DNA of 18,988 bases from an uncultured Asticcacaulis sp. Lineage in GTDB: Bacteria; Pseudomonadota; Alphaproteobacteria; Caulobacterales; Caulobacteraceae. Below, in pieces: positions 6,290-14,256 of this stretch; position 1 is the stretch's first letter, and each line of letters opens with the position of its first letter. The stretch is from the NCBI GenBank assembly GCA_946480125.1, contig CAMLIY010000033.1, positions 1 to 18,988 on the forward strand, written 5' to 3'. The translations under genes and the position numbers were made by a program. The notes under the pieces were generated by a model, which was given only the letters and a program-made list of their open reading frames with translations, had not been told where the DNA came from and made no database searches.

Positions 6290-9223
6290 CTAGAACGTAA
6301 ACCGAAGGCCCGCGTGATAGAAACGGCCGATCGTGTCATAGAGCGCCGGATTGATATCAAGTCCGGTATTTGTCTGGGGCAACGGTATCGGCGCGACGTC
6401 GAACATATTGTCGATCTTGAAGTAGGCTACCACGCTCTTGCTGATATTATAGGAACCGGCAAGGTCGACATAGGTCGCCCCAGGCATGCTGTTATTATCA
6501 AGGGTCGGGTTATTGGTTGTCGACACCGGACACCCAGAACTGCAAACGACATACTGAGTGCCAATCACGCCGTCACTGAACCACCGCTCCTGAAGCGTAA
6601 GGCTGTAGGTGTTTGTCGTGTAGCTCTGGACAAACAACGCTTTCCAATCCGGAGTGGCCCCTGAATTCTGCCCGGCAGATTGCGTGGCGACTGTACCAGG
6701 CAGACCCGGAACCGTTGTGAAATCGCGCACATTCGTTGCCAGCCCCCGCAAGACGAGATTACCCTTCAGACCCAGCGGACGAGGCACCTGATAGCTGACC
6801 TCGTAATCGACACCACTTGTCCGGATCGATGCGGCGTTGATGCTGCCTACGTTCACATAAGGGTTAGCCCCCGTCAGATCAAACGTGCTGCAAGCTGAAG
6901 GCACAGAGCCATCGAAACAGTATTGAACCAGCTGGGTAGCGTTAGGTCCGGCGCCAATCGCGTCTGTCAATTTGATGTCATAATAATCGATCGACGCGTT
7001 GAATTTAGGCGCCCAGCTCGGATTCGCCAAAACGACACCGAAGTTGAAGTTCTGAGCAATTTCCGGCTTAAGATTTGGGTTTGAACCGGCATTCTGAGAT
7101 ATGGTCAACGTCGTGTTGTTAAACGGATTGGTGAAGTTTGGCATATTGGTCGAGGTTGTAGGACCAAACAAATCGTTCAGGTTCGGCGCTCGGACGTCTT
7201 GCGACCTGACGGTTCGGAATCTCAAACCGCTGAATGGCGTATCCCAGGTAAAACCTACCTTCCATGCATCGGCATTGCCAGCGGTGCTGTATTTTTCAGC
7301 ACGCCCCGCGGCATTCATGTTGAGCTGACCAAGCCCCTCCGAGTTAATCAAAGGCACATTGAATTCCAGGAACGCCTCAACGACATTGTAGCTGCCCGTA
7401 CCATTACGATAATTGCCGGCGTAAAAATTACCCCCACTCGTACTTAACAGAGGGTCTGCCGGATAATCAGCATTATAAGGGCTCGAAGTCCCATTGCCAT
7501 AAGGATCGGCCACGGCCCGATACCACTCACGGCGACCTTCGGCGCCAAAAGCGATCGACACAGGGCCAGCCCACAACGAGAACGGTTCACCCGACACACT
7601 GACGGCGGCGACATCCTGGGTTTGAATCGTGTGCTGGAATGCCCCTACAGCTGGCTGTAGGTAGGCAATCGTCGATGCGTTCGGCGTTTGATTGCCGATG
7701 ACATTGATCGGCTGGCAGCCATTGGCCCGCGCAACCGGATCACGGCAAACGATGGCGCCGTTCAAGCTGATTGCGTCTATTGCCGCGGTAAAGCGGGCCT
7801 TCAGAAGGAGGTTGTGGACCGCGATATCCGATGTTTCCTTGCCGTGCTCGTAATAGGCATCGTAATTCCAGTTCGTTCCAAACAGATCGAATTTGCCATC
7901 CGCGCCGACAACAAATCGTTCCTGTTTCCGCTCGGTATTAACCCGGATACTCGGCAGGAAGGGTGTAACGGTCCCCAACTTGAAGCTAGTAATTCCATTC
8001 GATGTGCATTGAGCGGATATGGATGCCGGCACATACGGATTTGAGCACTGGATAACCAGCCCCGGCTCTGTAAAGCCTGGATTGGGCTGGTTATGCGTAT
8101 CGACCTTGGCAAGATTGACGGAGAAATAGATTTCATTGTCGGCATTCAGGTCAAAAGACGTCCGATTGTAAAAGTTTGAACGAATGATACCCGACTGAAG
8201 GGTAGCCCCGACGCCCACATTGGCAGAGGTATCTCCGCCTACGCAAAAGCCCACATAGCATCCGCTCACCGTGCCGGCAGCGTCTTTTTGGGGCACACCA
8301 CCCGAACCATAGACGAAATTATAAGGGTTGCCATTCTGATCAAAGGCGATGCCCTGAAGAGGCCCTGACGTAATCAGGCCATACTTCGAATAGGTGATGG
8401 ATTGCGCGTGATCCACAGATACGAATTGTGGCGATCCGTTGTTAGTGATGCCCGTATTAACCAGGGTCGAACTGCGATACCAGTCACGGCCATTGGCTGC
8501 CTGTTCACCGAAATCGCCGGCAGGCACACCGTCTTCGCGATGATATTCCAGAGCAAACTCCGTGTGAAGCCTGCCATCGAGAAACGACTTGCCAAACGCT
8601 ACCTGGAAAAGGCCCTGCTTATCATCGCCGTAGGTTGTTTCCCCCACTTCGAAATTGCCCTTAAAGCCTTCAAAATGCTTTTCAGTGATAAAGTTCACGA
8701 CACCGCCTACGGCGTCCGATCCCCAGGAAGCGGAAGCGCCGCCATTGACCACATCAACACGCTTCACAAGCAGTTGCGGAAACAGGCTGATGTCCGGGGC
8801 GCCGGTGCCAATATTGGCGGGCACAACGCGTTGTCCGTCGAGCAGGGTCAGGGTACGGCTGACGCCCAGCCCGCGCAAAGCAAACGAGCTCAAGCCCTGC
8901 TGGCCACTGGACGTACTGAAAGTATTGGTCGCCGTACCACTTGACCCCTGAAGCGACGGCAGTTGCACGATCGTCGTAAAAATATTGGGTTGCGCCTGAT
9001 TGGCGATGTCAGTCGCACTTATCGACGTTGTCGGCGTTGGCGCCTTGAAACCGCGCGATACAATGCGCGAGGCGGTAATGACGACGACAGTGTCATCGTC
9101 CGCCGAAACCACCCCCTCCGATGGTGCCGGAGCCGAGGATTGGGCATGAACCCCGCCCGCAACCGCGGCGAGCACTAGGGCTGAAACTGAACATATATAG
9201 AGGTGGCGCTTTAAACTGAACAT
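6290..9223 (-). CDS. TonB-dependent outer-membrane receptor
   Basis: This protein imports its ligand across the outer membrane using TonB/ExbB/ExbD energy. It has 977 residues from the ATG at 9223, chosen because AAGGG (9234-9238) lies 10 nt upstream and a clean signal peptide follows (cut near VHA-Q, residue 27). An ATG seven codons earlier (9244) lacks a good site. A TonB-box-like stretch TVVVITAS lies at residues 45-52. The plug follows, with RGLGVSRTLTLLDGQRV and GSDAVGGVVNFIT, then the long barrel with many aromatic strands, ending in RFYHAGLRFTF with the terminal Phe expected for an outer-membrane barrel. Several Cys pairs (for example CYVGFC) probably form loop disulfides. Size and style fit the large sugar-related receptors of Caulobacterales and sphingomonads. 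Three LacI-type operators upstream and the neighbouring gluconate genes suggest gluconate or a gluconate-containing oligosaccharide as ligand; this is inference. Confidence 0.95.
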   Translation of the reverse strand: MFSLKRHLYICSVSALVLAAVAGGVHAQSSAPAPSEGVVSADDDTVVVITASRIVSRGFKAPTPTTSISATDIANQAQPNIFTTIVQLPSLQGSSGTATNTFSTSSGQQGLSSFALRGLGVSRTLTLLDGQRVVPANIGTGAPDISLFPQLLVKRVDVVNGGASASWGSDAVGGVVNFITEKHFEGFKGNFEVGETTYGDDKQGLFQVAFGKSFLDGRLHTEFALEYHREDGVPAGDFGEQAANGRDWYRSSTLVNTGITNNGSPQFVSVDHAQSITYSKYGLITSGPLQGIAFDQNGNPYNFVYGSGGVPQKDAAGTVSGCYVGFCVGGDTSANVGVGATLQSGIIRSNFYNRTSFDLNADNEIYFSVNLAKVDTHNQPNPGFTEPGLVIQCSNPYVPASISAQCTSNGITSFKLGTVTPFLPSIRVNTERKQERFVVGADGKFDLFGTNWNYDAYYEHGKETSDIAVHNLLLKARFTAAIDAISLNGAIVCRDPVARANGCQPINVIGNQTPNASTIAYLQPAVGAFQHTIQTQDVAAVSVSGEPFSLWAGPVSIAFGAEGRREWYRAVADPYGNGTSSPYNADYPADPLLSTSGGNFYAGNYRNGTGSYNVVEAFLEFNVPLINSEGLGQLNMNAAGRAEKYSTAGNADAWKVGFTWDTPFSGLRFRTVRSQDVRAPNLNDLFGPTTSTNMPNFTNPFNNTTLTISQNAGSNPNLKPEIAQNFNFGVVLANPSWAPKFNASIDYYDIKLTDAIGAGPNATQLVQYCFDGSVPSACSTFDLTGANPYVNVGSINAASIRTSGVDYEVSYQVPRPLGLKGNLVLRGLATNVRDFTTVPGLPGTVATQSAGQNSGATPDWKALFVQSYTTNTYSLTLQERWFSDGVIGTQYVVCSSGCPVSTTNNPTLDNNSMPGATYVDLAGSYNISKSVVAYFKIDNMFDVAPIPLPQTNTGLDINPALYDTIGRFYHAGLRFTF

Positions 9224-9233
9224 TCGTGTCTTT

Positions 9234-9238
9234 CCCTT
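9234..9238 (-). promoter_or_regulatory. Ribosome-binding site fixing the TonB receptor start at 9223
   Basis: On the minus strand AAGGG stands 10 nt before the ATG at 9223. The ATG at 9244 has only a weak purine stretch before it. This supports the shorter protein with its standard signal peptide. Confidence 0.5.
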
Positions 9239-9265
9239 GAACATTAACTGTTATTTGCCCAGTGA

Positions 9266-9279
9266 TGACAGCGCTAACA
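9266..9279. promoter_or_regulatory. LacI-family operator 1, TGACAGCGCTAACA
   Basis: This imperfect palindrome is centred on AGCGCT and resembles the TGTTAGCGCTAACA type typical of LacI-family regulators. It lies 42 bp upstream of the TonB receptor ATG at 9223, close enough to block transcription. It is an exact copy of operator 2, with which it shares the 15-mer starting at the preceding A. Confidence 0.75.
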
Positions 9280-9353
9280 TTTCAACGAGACCGAAACCTG
9301 TCGGTTTTGGCATAATTGTCTCGCTTTCCTAAGCATATTGCCCGGAATTACTA

Positions 9354-9367
9354 TGACAGCGCTAACA
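9354..9367. promoter_or_regulatory. LacI-family operator 2, TGACAGCGCTAACA
   Basis: This is an exact repeat of operator 1, 88 bp further upstream of the receptor gene and in the same orientation. The space between them holds a short inverted repeat (9291-9298 with 9303-9310, one mismatch) and no gene. Confidence 0.75.
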
Positions 9368-9439
9368 ATGAGCTTTTATTCAAATGCCTTGGCGCAAACC
9401 AAGCATCAGGCGTTATTCCCAGTATATTTATTTTACCAA

Positions 9440-9453
9440 TGCTAGCGCTAACA
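9440..9453. promoter_or_regulatory. LacI-family operator 3, TGCTAGCGCTAACA
   Basis: This is the most symmetric of the receptor-side sites: extended to 9438-9455 it is an 18-bp palindrome with one mismatched pair. It lies 86 bp upstream of operator 2. The remaining intergenic DNA (9454-9590) is AT-rich and contains the palindrome CTTATAAG at 9572-9579, but no gene or convincing terminator for the repressor gene. Confidence 0.75.
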
Positions 9454-9590
9454 TTATCTGCCCGAACACTGATACGGCAAAAACTGCCCCAAGAATCACG
9501 TTATGTCAAGTGGGCAATAAAAGACGCTATCCGCAATACGATTCGGGCCATAAGTCATTAAATTATAAGGACTTATAAGCTCTTAAGCGG

Positions 9591-10628
9591 TCATGCGCTT
9601 TGGCGCGGCTTCATCACGAAGCCGAGATTAATGCTGTGTCGAGCGGGTTTGTGACCTTCAATAAGATCAACAAGCATCTGCGCCGATCGCACACCTATTT
9701 CATAACGCGGCGTGGCCACTGTTGTGAGCGAGGGGACGATATGCGCCGATGCGGGCAAATCATTGAAGCCAGCGATCGCAACCTGACCAGGCACGGAAAT
9801 ACCCAGGCGCTGACAAGCGAATAAGGCGCCGTGCGCCAGATCATCGTTACAGAAGAAAATCGCATCGCAATCCGGCGCCTGCTGAATCATACGCTCAAGC
9901 AGCACTCCACCCAGACTGATCGAAGACGGTTCAGGCACCAGAAGCTCGCGGGCAGAGTCATACAGGTTGGCCGCAATCAAGGTATCCCGGTAACCGCGGT
10001 TGCGGGCCAGGGTACGCGAATCGAGCTGTGACGCTACAAACGCGATGCGCTTGTAGCCCTGGTGCAACAGGTGGCGGGTCATGGCTTCCGCGGCCGCCTC
10101 CTGCGAGAAACCGACACTATAAAGCCCGGGCAGGTTGGTGAGTTCCATCATGTGAACAACGGGTATGCCGGCGCGCTCAACCATGCGCCGAACAGAATCC
10201 CGGTAATTCACGCCGGTCAGAATAATGCCGTCAGGGTCGAAAGCCATATAAGCCTGAACCAAAGCCTCTTCTTCGTCTGAAGAATAGTTGCTGACACCCA
10301 GCAATATCTGATAGCCCCGTGATCGCAGGATTTTTTCAAGGCCGTTAATCGTGTCAACAAATACGCTGTTTCCCAGTGAAGGCACGATAACAGCGACATT
10401 CATCGATCTGGATGAAGCCAAGGCGCTGGCGGCGCGATTACGAACATAACCGATTTCGCTGGCGACCTTGTAAATGTGTGCCCGCAAGGCTTCCGAGACC
10501 ATATCCGGCTTTTGGAAAGCACGTGACACAGTGATGCTGGAGGCCCCTACTTTTTTTGCGATATCATCCAGTGTCACACGCCCCGTACTCGATGCACGCG
10601 CACGGGATTTGCCTCGATCCTCACTCAC
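9591..10628 (-). CDS. gntR: LacI-family transcriptional repressor, GntR-like (gluconate repressor type)
   Basis: The protein has 345 residues. An N-terminal LacI helix-turn-helix (VTLDDIAKKVGASSITVSRAF, about residues 18-38) and a hinge (RNRAASALASS, about 63-73) precede a periplasmic-binding-protein-like effector domain. From memory it resembles Escherichia coli GntR, the LacI-family gluconate repressor, along its length, for instance in GIILTG, FFCNDDLAHGALFACQRLG, VAIAGFNDL and the final LGFVMKP. A sugar-acid effector such as gluconate is therefore likely. The start is GTG with AGGTGAGG close upstream. It lies upstream of the TonB receptor gene on the same strand with three operators between them, and a fourth operator precedes its own start, which suggests autoregulation. 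It should not be confused with the unrelated FadR-type GntR family. Family call firm; effector inferred. Confidence 0.92.
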   Translation of the reverse strand: MSEDRGKSRARASSTGRVTLDDIAKKVGASSITVSRAFQKPDMVSEALRAHIYKVASEIGYVRNRAASALASSRSMNVAVIVPSLGNSVFVDTINGLEKILRSRGYQILLGVSNYSSDEEEALVQAYMAFDPDGIILTGVNYRDSVRRMVERAGIPVVHMMELTNLPGLYSVGFSQEAAAEAMTRHLLHQGYKRIAFVASQLDSRTLARNRGYRDTLIAANLYDSARELLVPEPSSISLGGVLLERMIQQAPDCDAIFFCNDDLAHGALFACQRLGISVPGQVAIAGFNDLPASAHIVPSLTTVATPRYEIGVRSAQMLVDLIEGHKPARHSINLGFVMKPRQSA

Positions 10629-10742
10629 AATGCCTCACCTGCAGACACATTCCGCTCCTGTCGATATTATCAGGCAAGATATCCGTAATACAAGCCGCTG
10701 AATAATAACCTGACATCTGACTGCCTCAACTGTCAATCGAAA

Positions 10743-10756
10743 TGACAGCGCTATCA
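10743..10756. promoter_or_regulatory. LacI-family operator 4, TGACAGCGCTATCA
   Basis: This is the same AGCGCT-centred palindrome as the three upstream of the receptor. It sits 114 bp upstream of the repressor GTG and 220 bp upstream of the divergent HU gene, so it could mediate autorepression and possibly affect HU. The rest of 10629-10976 shows no gene and no clear promoter that I would stand behind. Confidence 0.7.
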
Positions 10757-10976
10757 TGGACAATATATCGATGTCGGCACTTGTGGCCTGACGTCCGCAA
10801 GCTTCCCGCCATTAAAAAATGATGATACCGGCAACCAGAACGCATTTTCTGAATTTACTGACCGTCGCGATCTTATTAGGCTTGCCCGATTAAGTTGGAC
10901 CCGTTTAAGCGACTCGACGTACAAAGGCCTGTGAATCGCGATCTTGTCCATTCCGCTACAAAAAAGGATTAATTGA

Positions 10977-11252
10977 ATGAACACCACCGAACTGACTGAA
11001 AAGCTCGCCGCTGCCCATGGCGTTTCAAAAAGCGTCGCCAAGACCTTTATTGATGACGTCCTGAAGGCCATCACAGATGCCGCTGTGGCCGGCGATGAAG
11101 TCAACTTTCCCGGCTTTGGAAAATTCAAGACCAAGGATGCGCCCGCTCGTGAAGGACGCAATCCCTCTACTGGCGCCGTCGTGCAGATCGCGGCTTCAAA
11201 GAAGATCACCTTCCAGCCTGCCAAGGCCCTGAAGGATAAGCTGAACGCGTAA
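10977..11252 (+). CDS. HU-family DNA-binding protein
   Basis: This is a small basic nucleoid protein of 91 residues, the usual HU length, that binds and bends DNA as a dimer. The family signatures are present: PGFGKFKTKDAPAREGRNPSTG (residues 45-66), including the flexible-arm tip GRNPSTG with Pro63, the residue that intercalates in HU/IHF, and the C-terminal ITFQPAKALKDKLN. The start ATG has AAGGA 8 nt upstream (10964-10968). It is monocistronic by position, divergent from the LacI-type repressor and 534 bp before the GH95 gene. HU versus IHF cannot be settled by eye, but the lack of IHF-specific features and the arm sequence favour HU. Its placement inside a sugar cluster is unusual. Confidence 0.95.
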   Translation: MNTTELTEKLAAAHGVSKSVAKTFIDDVLKAITDAAVAGDEVNFPGFGKFKTKDAPAREGRNPSTGAVVQIAASKKITFQPAKALKDKLNA

Positions 11253-11281
11253 TGCATTGGGGGAACGAACGGGTCTGGCGC

Positions 11282-11351
11282 GTGGCGCAGCAGATCGTTA
11301 TTCCCCGCTATGAACTGCGCCACACTTCAGTCCGGATGATATCTTCCGGAC
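11282..11351 (+). other. Two consecutive inverted repeats downstream of the HU gene
   Basis: The first has perfect 9-bp arms (GTGGCGCAG 11282-11290 and CTGCGCCAC 11315-11323). The second has perfect 7-bp arms (GTCCGGA 11330-11336 and TCCGGAC 11345-11351) around 8 nt. Neither is followed by a T-tract, so they may fold at the 3' end of the HU transcript, but a classical terminator is not shown. Confidence 0.4.
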
Positions 11352-11432
11352 GAATAATGCCTGGATAATGCCGCCCGAACCGCGCCTTGACGGTTCATGC
11401 TGACAGTACCTGCCGTTTGATCTCTGATAAAA

Positions 11433-11467
11433 GAACGTCACGATGCGCTGGCGCCGCTGTGACGTTC
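11433..11467 (-). terminator. Inverted repeat with a short T-tract on the minus strand
   Basis: Perfect 9-bp arms GAACGTCAC (11433-11441) and GTGACGTTC (11459-11467) enclose 17 nt. Read on the minus strand, the stem runs into TTTTAT, as in a weak intrinsic terminator, but no minus-strand gene that would need it is evident. The surrounding non-coding stretch 11253-11786 (534 bp) otherwise holds the two repeats after HU and an isolated TATAAT at 11668-11673 without a matching upstream element. I see no gene in it. Confidence 0.3.
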
Positions 11468-11786
11468 GACAAACAGTTGCCTCCTGCCCGGCAACCTAAG
11501 CGACCGTGCCAGTTGCAGGTATTCAACCGTTGCATAGCCAACCTCCCCCATCAAAACCTCTGCCCGCACCTGTGTCTCGGCTAAATTTAATGCCGAAAAT
11601 GTTTTTATCAGGAAAACGATTTTTACTATTGCAACTAAAGCGTCCGGCGGTAGTGTGACGTAACCTGTATAATGGCAATGGATGCATACGCCGTCGCGAA
11701 TCTCGACGTGGCCCCGCTATCCATCGCCTCATCAGAGCCATCATCGCGCCTGCATCTGGCATCATCCGGAGCCTTAAGAGACTGCC

Positions 11787-14159
11787 ATGGTTGACTTCAC
11801 ACGACGCGCCGCTCTCTTTTCCATGAGCAGCCTGCCTTTCCTGGCAACCTCCCTCTCCGTTGCGCAGGCAAATACCGGACTGCGTTCAACCCGCCGGCTC
11901 CGTTTCGCGACACCCGCGAACGAATGGATCGAAGCCCTCCCGCTGGGTAATGGCCGGATTGGCGCCATGGTCTTCGGACGGGTCATGAGCGAGCGAATTC
12001 AGCTTAACCACATCGAATTGTGGTCCGGGCGATCCGCTCAGGATGATCGTCCGGAAAGTCTTTCCGCATTGCCAGAGGTGCGTCGCCTTCTGTTCGCCGG
12101 CGAATATCTTGAGGCCAATAGACTGGCCCAGTCGCAAATGATGACTCCGATGAACGCAGAGACCTACGGCAGCTACCAGATGCTAGGTGATCTCTTCCTC
12201 GATTTTCAGCACCAAGGCCCGATCTCGGAATACTACCGGGAACTGGATATGACCGAAGGCGCCGCCCGTATCCGCTATCGTGCCGGCAAGGATCTTTATA
12301 CCCGCACCCTTGTCACATCCTCTCCGGACCAGTTGCTGGCGATACGCCTGGAAACGACGGCCGCTTCGGGCCTAACCTTGCGCGTCCGCCTGGCGCGCGA
12401 TCAGGATGCGACAGTGCGCGCCGAAGAGGGTTCCGTTCATCTGTCGGGGCGCCCCCAACCCTATGGCACCCAGTTCAGCGCTCGGCTGACCTGCACAGCC
12501 TCGGGCGGAAAGGTTACAGCCACAGACGACGGCTACGATATTCGGAACGCGCAGAATATAACCTTGCGGCTGTGTGCCGCGACCGACCTGATCAGACCGG
12601 ATGCGGCGGGTCAGACGCAAGCCGTACAGGCAAAGACAAATCCCCTCAGCTGGTCCGCGATCCTCGAACGTCAGAAACAGGACCACCTGTCTTTATTCGA
12701 TACGATGACGCTCGAACTTGGCGCCACGCCCGCTGAAACCTATGCCGACTCCCGTTTGCAGTCTGTCCGAGAAGGCTTGATGGATCCTGCCATGGCAGAG
12801 GCCTATTTCAATTTTGGCAGATATTTGCTTATTTCCGCCTCCCGGCCGGGTTCGCTGCCGGCAAACCTTCAGGGCCTGTGGGCGGATGGCTTCGCGCCCC
12901 CCTGGAGCTCGGACTATCATATCAACATAAACCTGCAGATGAACTATTGGCCGAGTGAAGTGTGCGGACTTGGCCAGCTACAGTTCCCTCTCTTCGACTA
13001 CATCGACCGCCTCATTCCGCATGCACGGACGACCGCGCGCATTGCCTATGGTTGCCGGGGAGCGGCTGCTCACTACACCACCAACCCCTGGGGGCACACG
13101 GCTCTGGACGGTCAGCTTGAATGGGGCCTGTGGCCAGAAGGGCTTGCCTGGCTCAGCCTGCATTTGTGGGAACATTATCAATATACCGGTGACGCAGAAT
13201 TCCTGAAAAGAAGGGCCTATCCTGTCCTGCGTGACTGTGCGGTCTTCACGCTCGATTATCTGGTCGCGCATCCTGATACAGGTGAACTCGTTGCTGGTCC
13301 TGCAACATCTCCCGAGAATACCTATGTGCTTCCCAATGGCGACCGGGGCAATATCACGATGGGCCCTGCGATGTCGCAATCGATCGCCTTTTCGGTCCTT
13401 GACCATACGCTGCAAGCCGCCGCACGTCTGAACACTGACGAGGCACTACAGGCTCAGTGTGCCTCGGCTATCGCCCGGTTGCGGCGGCTCAATATCGGCC
13501 CTGACGGGCGCATTATGGAATGGCCGCTGCCCTTCAAGGAAGCCGAGCCCGGCCACCGTCATATCTCACATTTGTTCGGACTTTATCCGGGCACGGAAAT
13601 TGACCTGGAAGAGACGCCTGAACTGGCCGATGCCGCACGGAAAACCTTAGCCGCACGCCTCGTCCATGGTGGCGGCCAAACCGGCTGGAGTGCCGCCTGG
13701 CTTACACTGTTCCGCGCCCGCTTAGGAGAAGGCGACGCCGCGGAAGCCATGCTCACCAAACTCTTCCGGGAATCGACCGCGAAAAATTACTTCGATACCC
13801 ATCCCCGCGGCGACGGCCAGATATTTCAGATCGACGGCAATCTGGGCGCCACCGCCGCCCTTGCGGAGATGCTGATGCAAAGCCACAAGAGCAAGCTCAG
13901 AATTTTGCCCGCCCTGCCACAGGCTTGGCCCAAAGGTCGCGTAACAGGCCTGAAAGGCCGGGGTGGCTTTGAAGTGGACATAGCCTGGGCGACAGGGGAA
14001 CCGACACGGGTGGATCTGCGTCCGTCAGCGGATATACAGTTACAGATCAGAGCACCTGCGCATCAACCGGCCGCACGACTGGATGGCTCTCCAGTTGATA
14101 TCACCGAGCAGGCTCTTGCCTTCAAAAAAGGCCATAATTACCGGCTTGAATTTTCCTGA
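11787..14159 (+). CDS. GH95 family alpha-L-fucosidase (inverting), exported
   Basis: This 790-residue enzyme has the normal length of GH95, whose members remove alpha-1,2-linked L-fucose (some act on alpha-L-galactose) from glycans such as xyloglucan side chains. The N-terminus FTRRAALFS followed by a hydrophobic stretch and AQA-N (cut near residue 28) suggests a Tat or Sec signal. The GH95 N-terminal hallmark LPLGNGRIGAMVFG is present. The catalytic residues known from Bifidobacterium AfcA are all found: Asn380 and Asn382 in DYHININLQMNYWPSE, the acid Glu510 in ATSPENTY, and Asp683 in FQIDGNLGATAALAEML. ERIQLNHIELWSG has His where many members have Glu-Asp, a harmless-looking variation outside the active site. 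The ribosome-binding site (AAGAGA) is weak. It begins the plus-strand glycan-degradation genes, 333 bp before the beta-helix/PDZ gene. Family certain; linkage specificity inferred. Confidence 0.95.
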   Translation: MVDFTRRAALFSMSSLPFLATSLSVAQANTGLRSTRRLRFATPANEWIEALPLGNGRIGAMVFGRVMSERIQLNHIELWSGRSAQDDRPESLSALPEVRRLLFAGEYLEANRLAQSQMMTPMNAETYGSYQMLGDLFLDFQHQGPISEYYRELDMTEGAARIRYRAGKDLYTRTLVTSSPDQLLAIRLETTAASGLTLRVRLARDQDATVRAEEGSVHLSGRPQPYGTQFSARLTCTASGGKVTATDDGYDIRNAQNITLRLCAATDLIRPDAAGQTQAVQAKTNPLSWSAILERQKQDHLSLFDTMTLELGATPAETYADSRLQSVREGLMDPAMAEAYFNFGRYLLISASRPGSLPANLQGLWADGFAPPWSSDYHININLQMNYWPSEVCGLGQLQFPLFDYIDRLIPHARTTARIAYGCRGAAAHYTTNPWGHTALDGQLEWGLWPEGLAWLSLHLWEHYQYTGDAEFLKRRAYPVLRDCAVFTLDYLVAHPDTGELVAGPATSPENTYVLPNGDRGNITMGPAMSQSIAFSVLDHTLQAAARLNTDEALQAQCASAIARLRRLNIGPDGRIMEWPLPFKEAEPGHRHISHLFGLYPGTEIDLEETPELADAARKTLAARLVHGGGQTGWSAAWLTLFRARLGEGDAAEAMLTKLFRESTAKNYFDTHPRGDGQIFQIDGNLGATAALAEMLMQSHKSKLRILPALPQAWPKGRVTGLKGRGGFEVDIAWATGEPTRVDLRPSADIQLQIRAPAHQPAARLDGSPVDITEQALAFKKGHNYRLEFS

Positions 14160-14233
14160 TCGCAAGTCATGGCGCTTTACAGCCTTATGGCGCGTGACGA
14201 ATTTGATGCGTCCTGCCAGACGCTACCGTCGCT

Positions 14234-14256
14234 GTTGATAGCAAATGATTATCAAC
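14234..14256. promoter_or_regulatory. Inverted repeat upstream of the beta-helix/PDZ gene, possible operator
   Basis: Perfect 7-bp arms GTTGATA (14234-14240) and TATCAAC (14250-14256) are separated by 9 nt, a spacing compatible with binding of a dimeric regulator. It differs from the AGCGCT operators. It lies in the 333 bp gap 14160-14492, whose later part (about 14395-14475) is markedly AT-rich and could hold the promoter for the downstream genes; I cannot pick a definite -35/-10 pair. Confidence 0.3.

Noticed and set aside
9224..9244. ATG seven codons upstream for the TonB receptor
   Set aside because: Poor ribosome-binding site compared with AAGGG before the ATG at 9223; signal peptide length also favours the downstream start.
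10754..11323. 189-residue minus-strand open frame opposite the HU gene
   Set aside because: It lies antisense to a clear HU gene and its composition follows from the HU codons; no family recognised.
11387..11584. 65-residue plus-strand open frame after the HU gene
   Set aside because: No ribosome-binding site, no recognisable family, and it contains the 11433-11467 inverted repeat.
12472..12487. AGCGCT within the GH95 gene as a possible further LacI operator
   Set aside because: The flanks do not match the TGxxAGCGCTxxCA pattern and the site is deep inside coding sequence.
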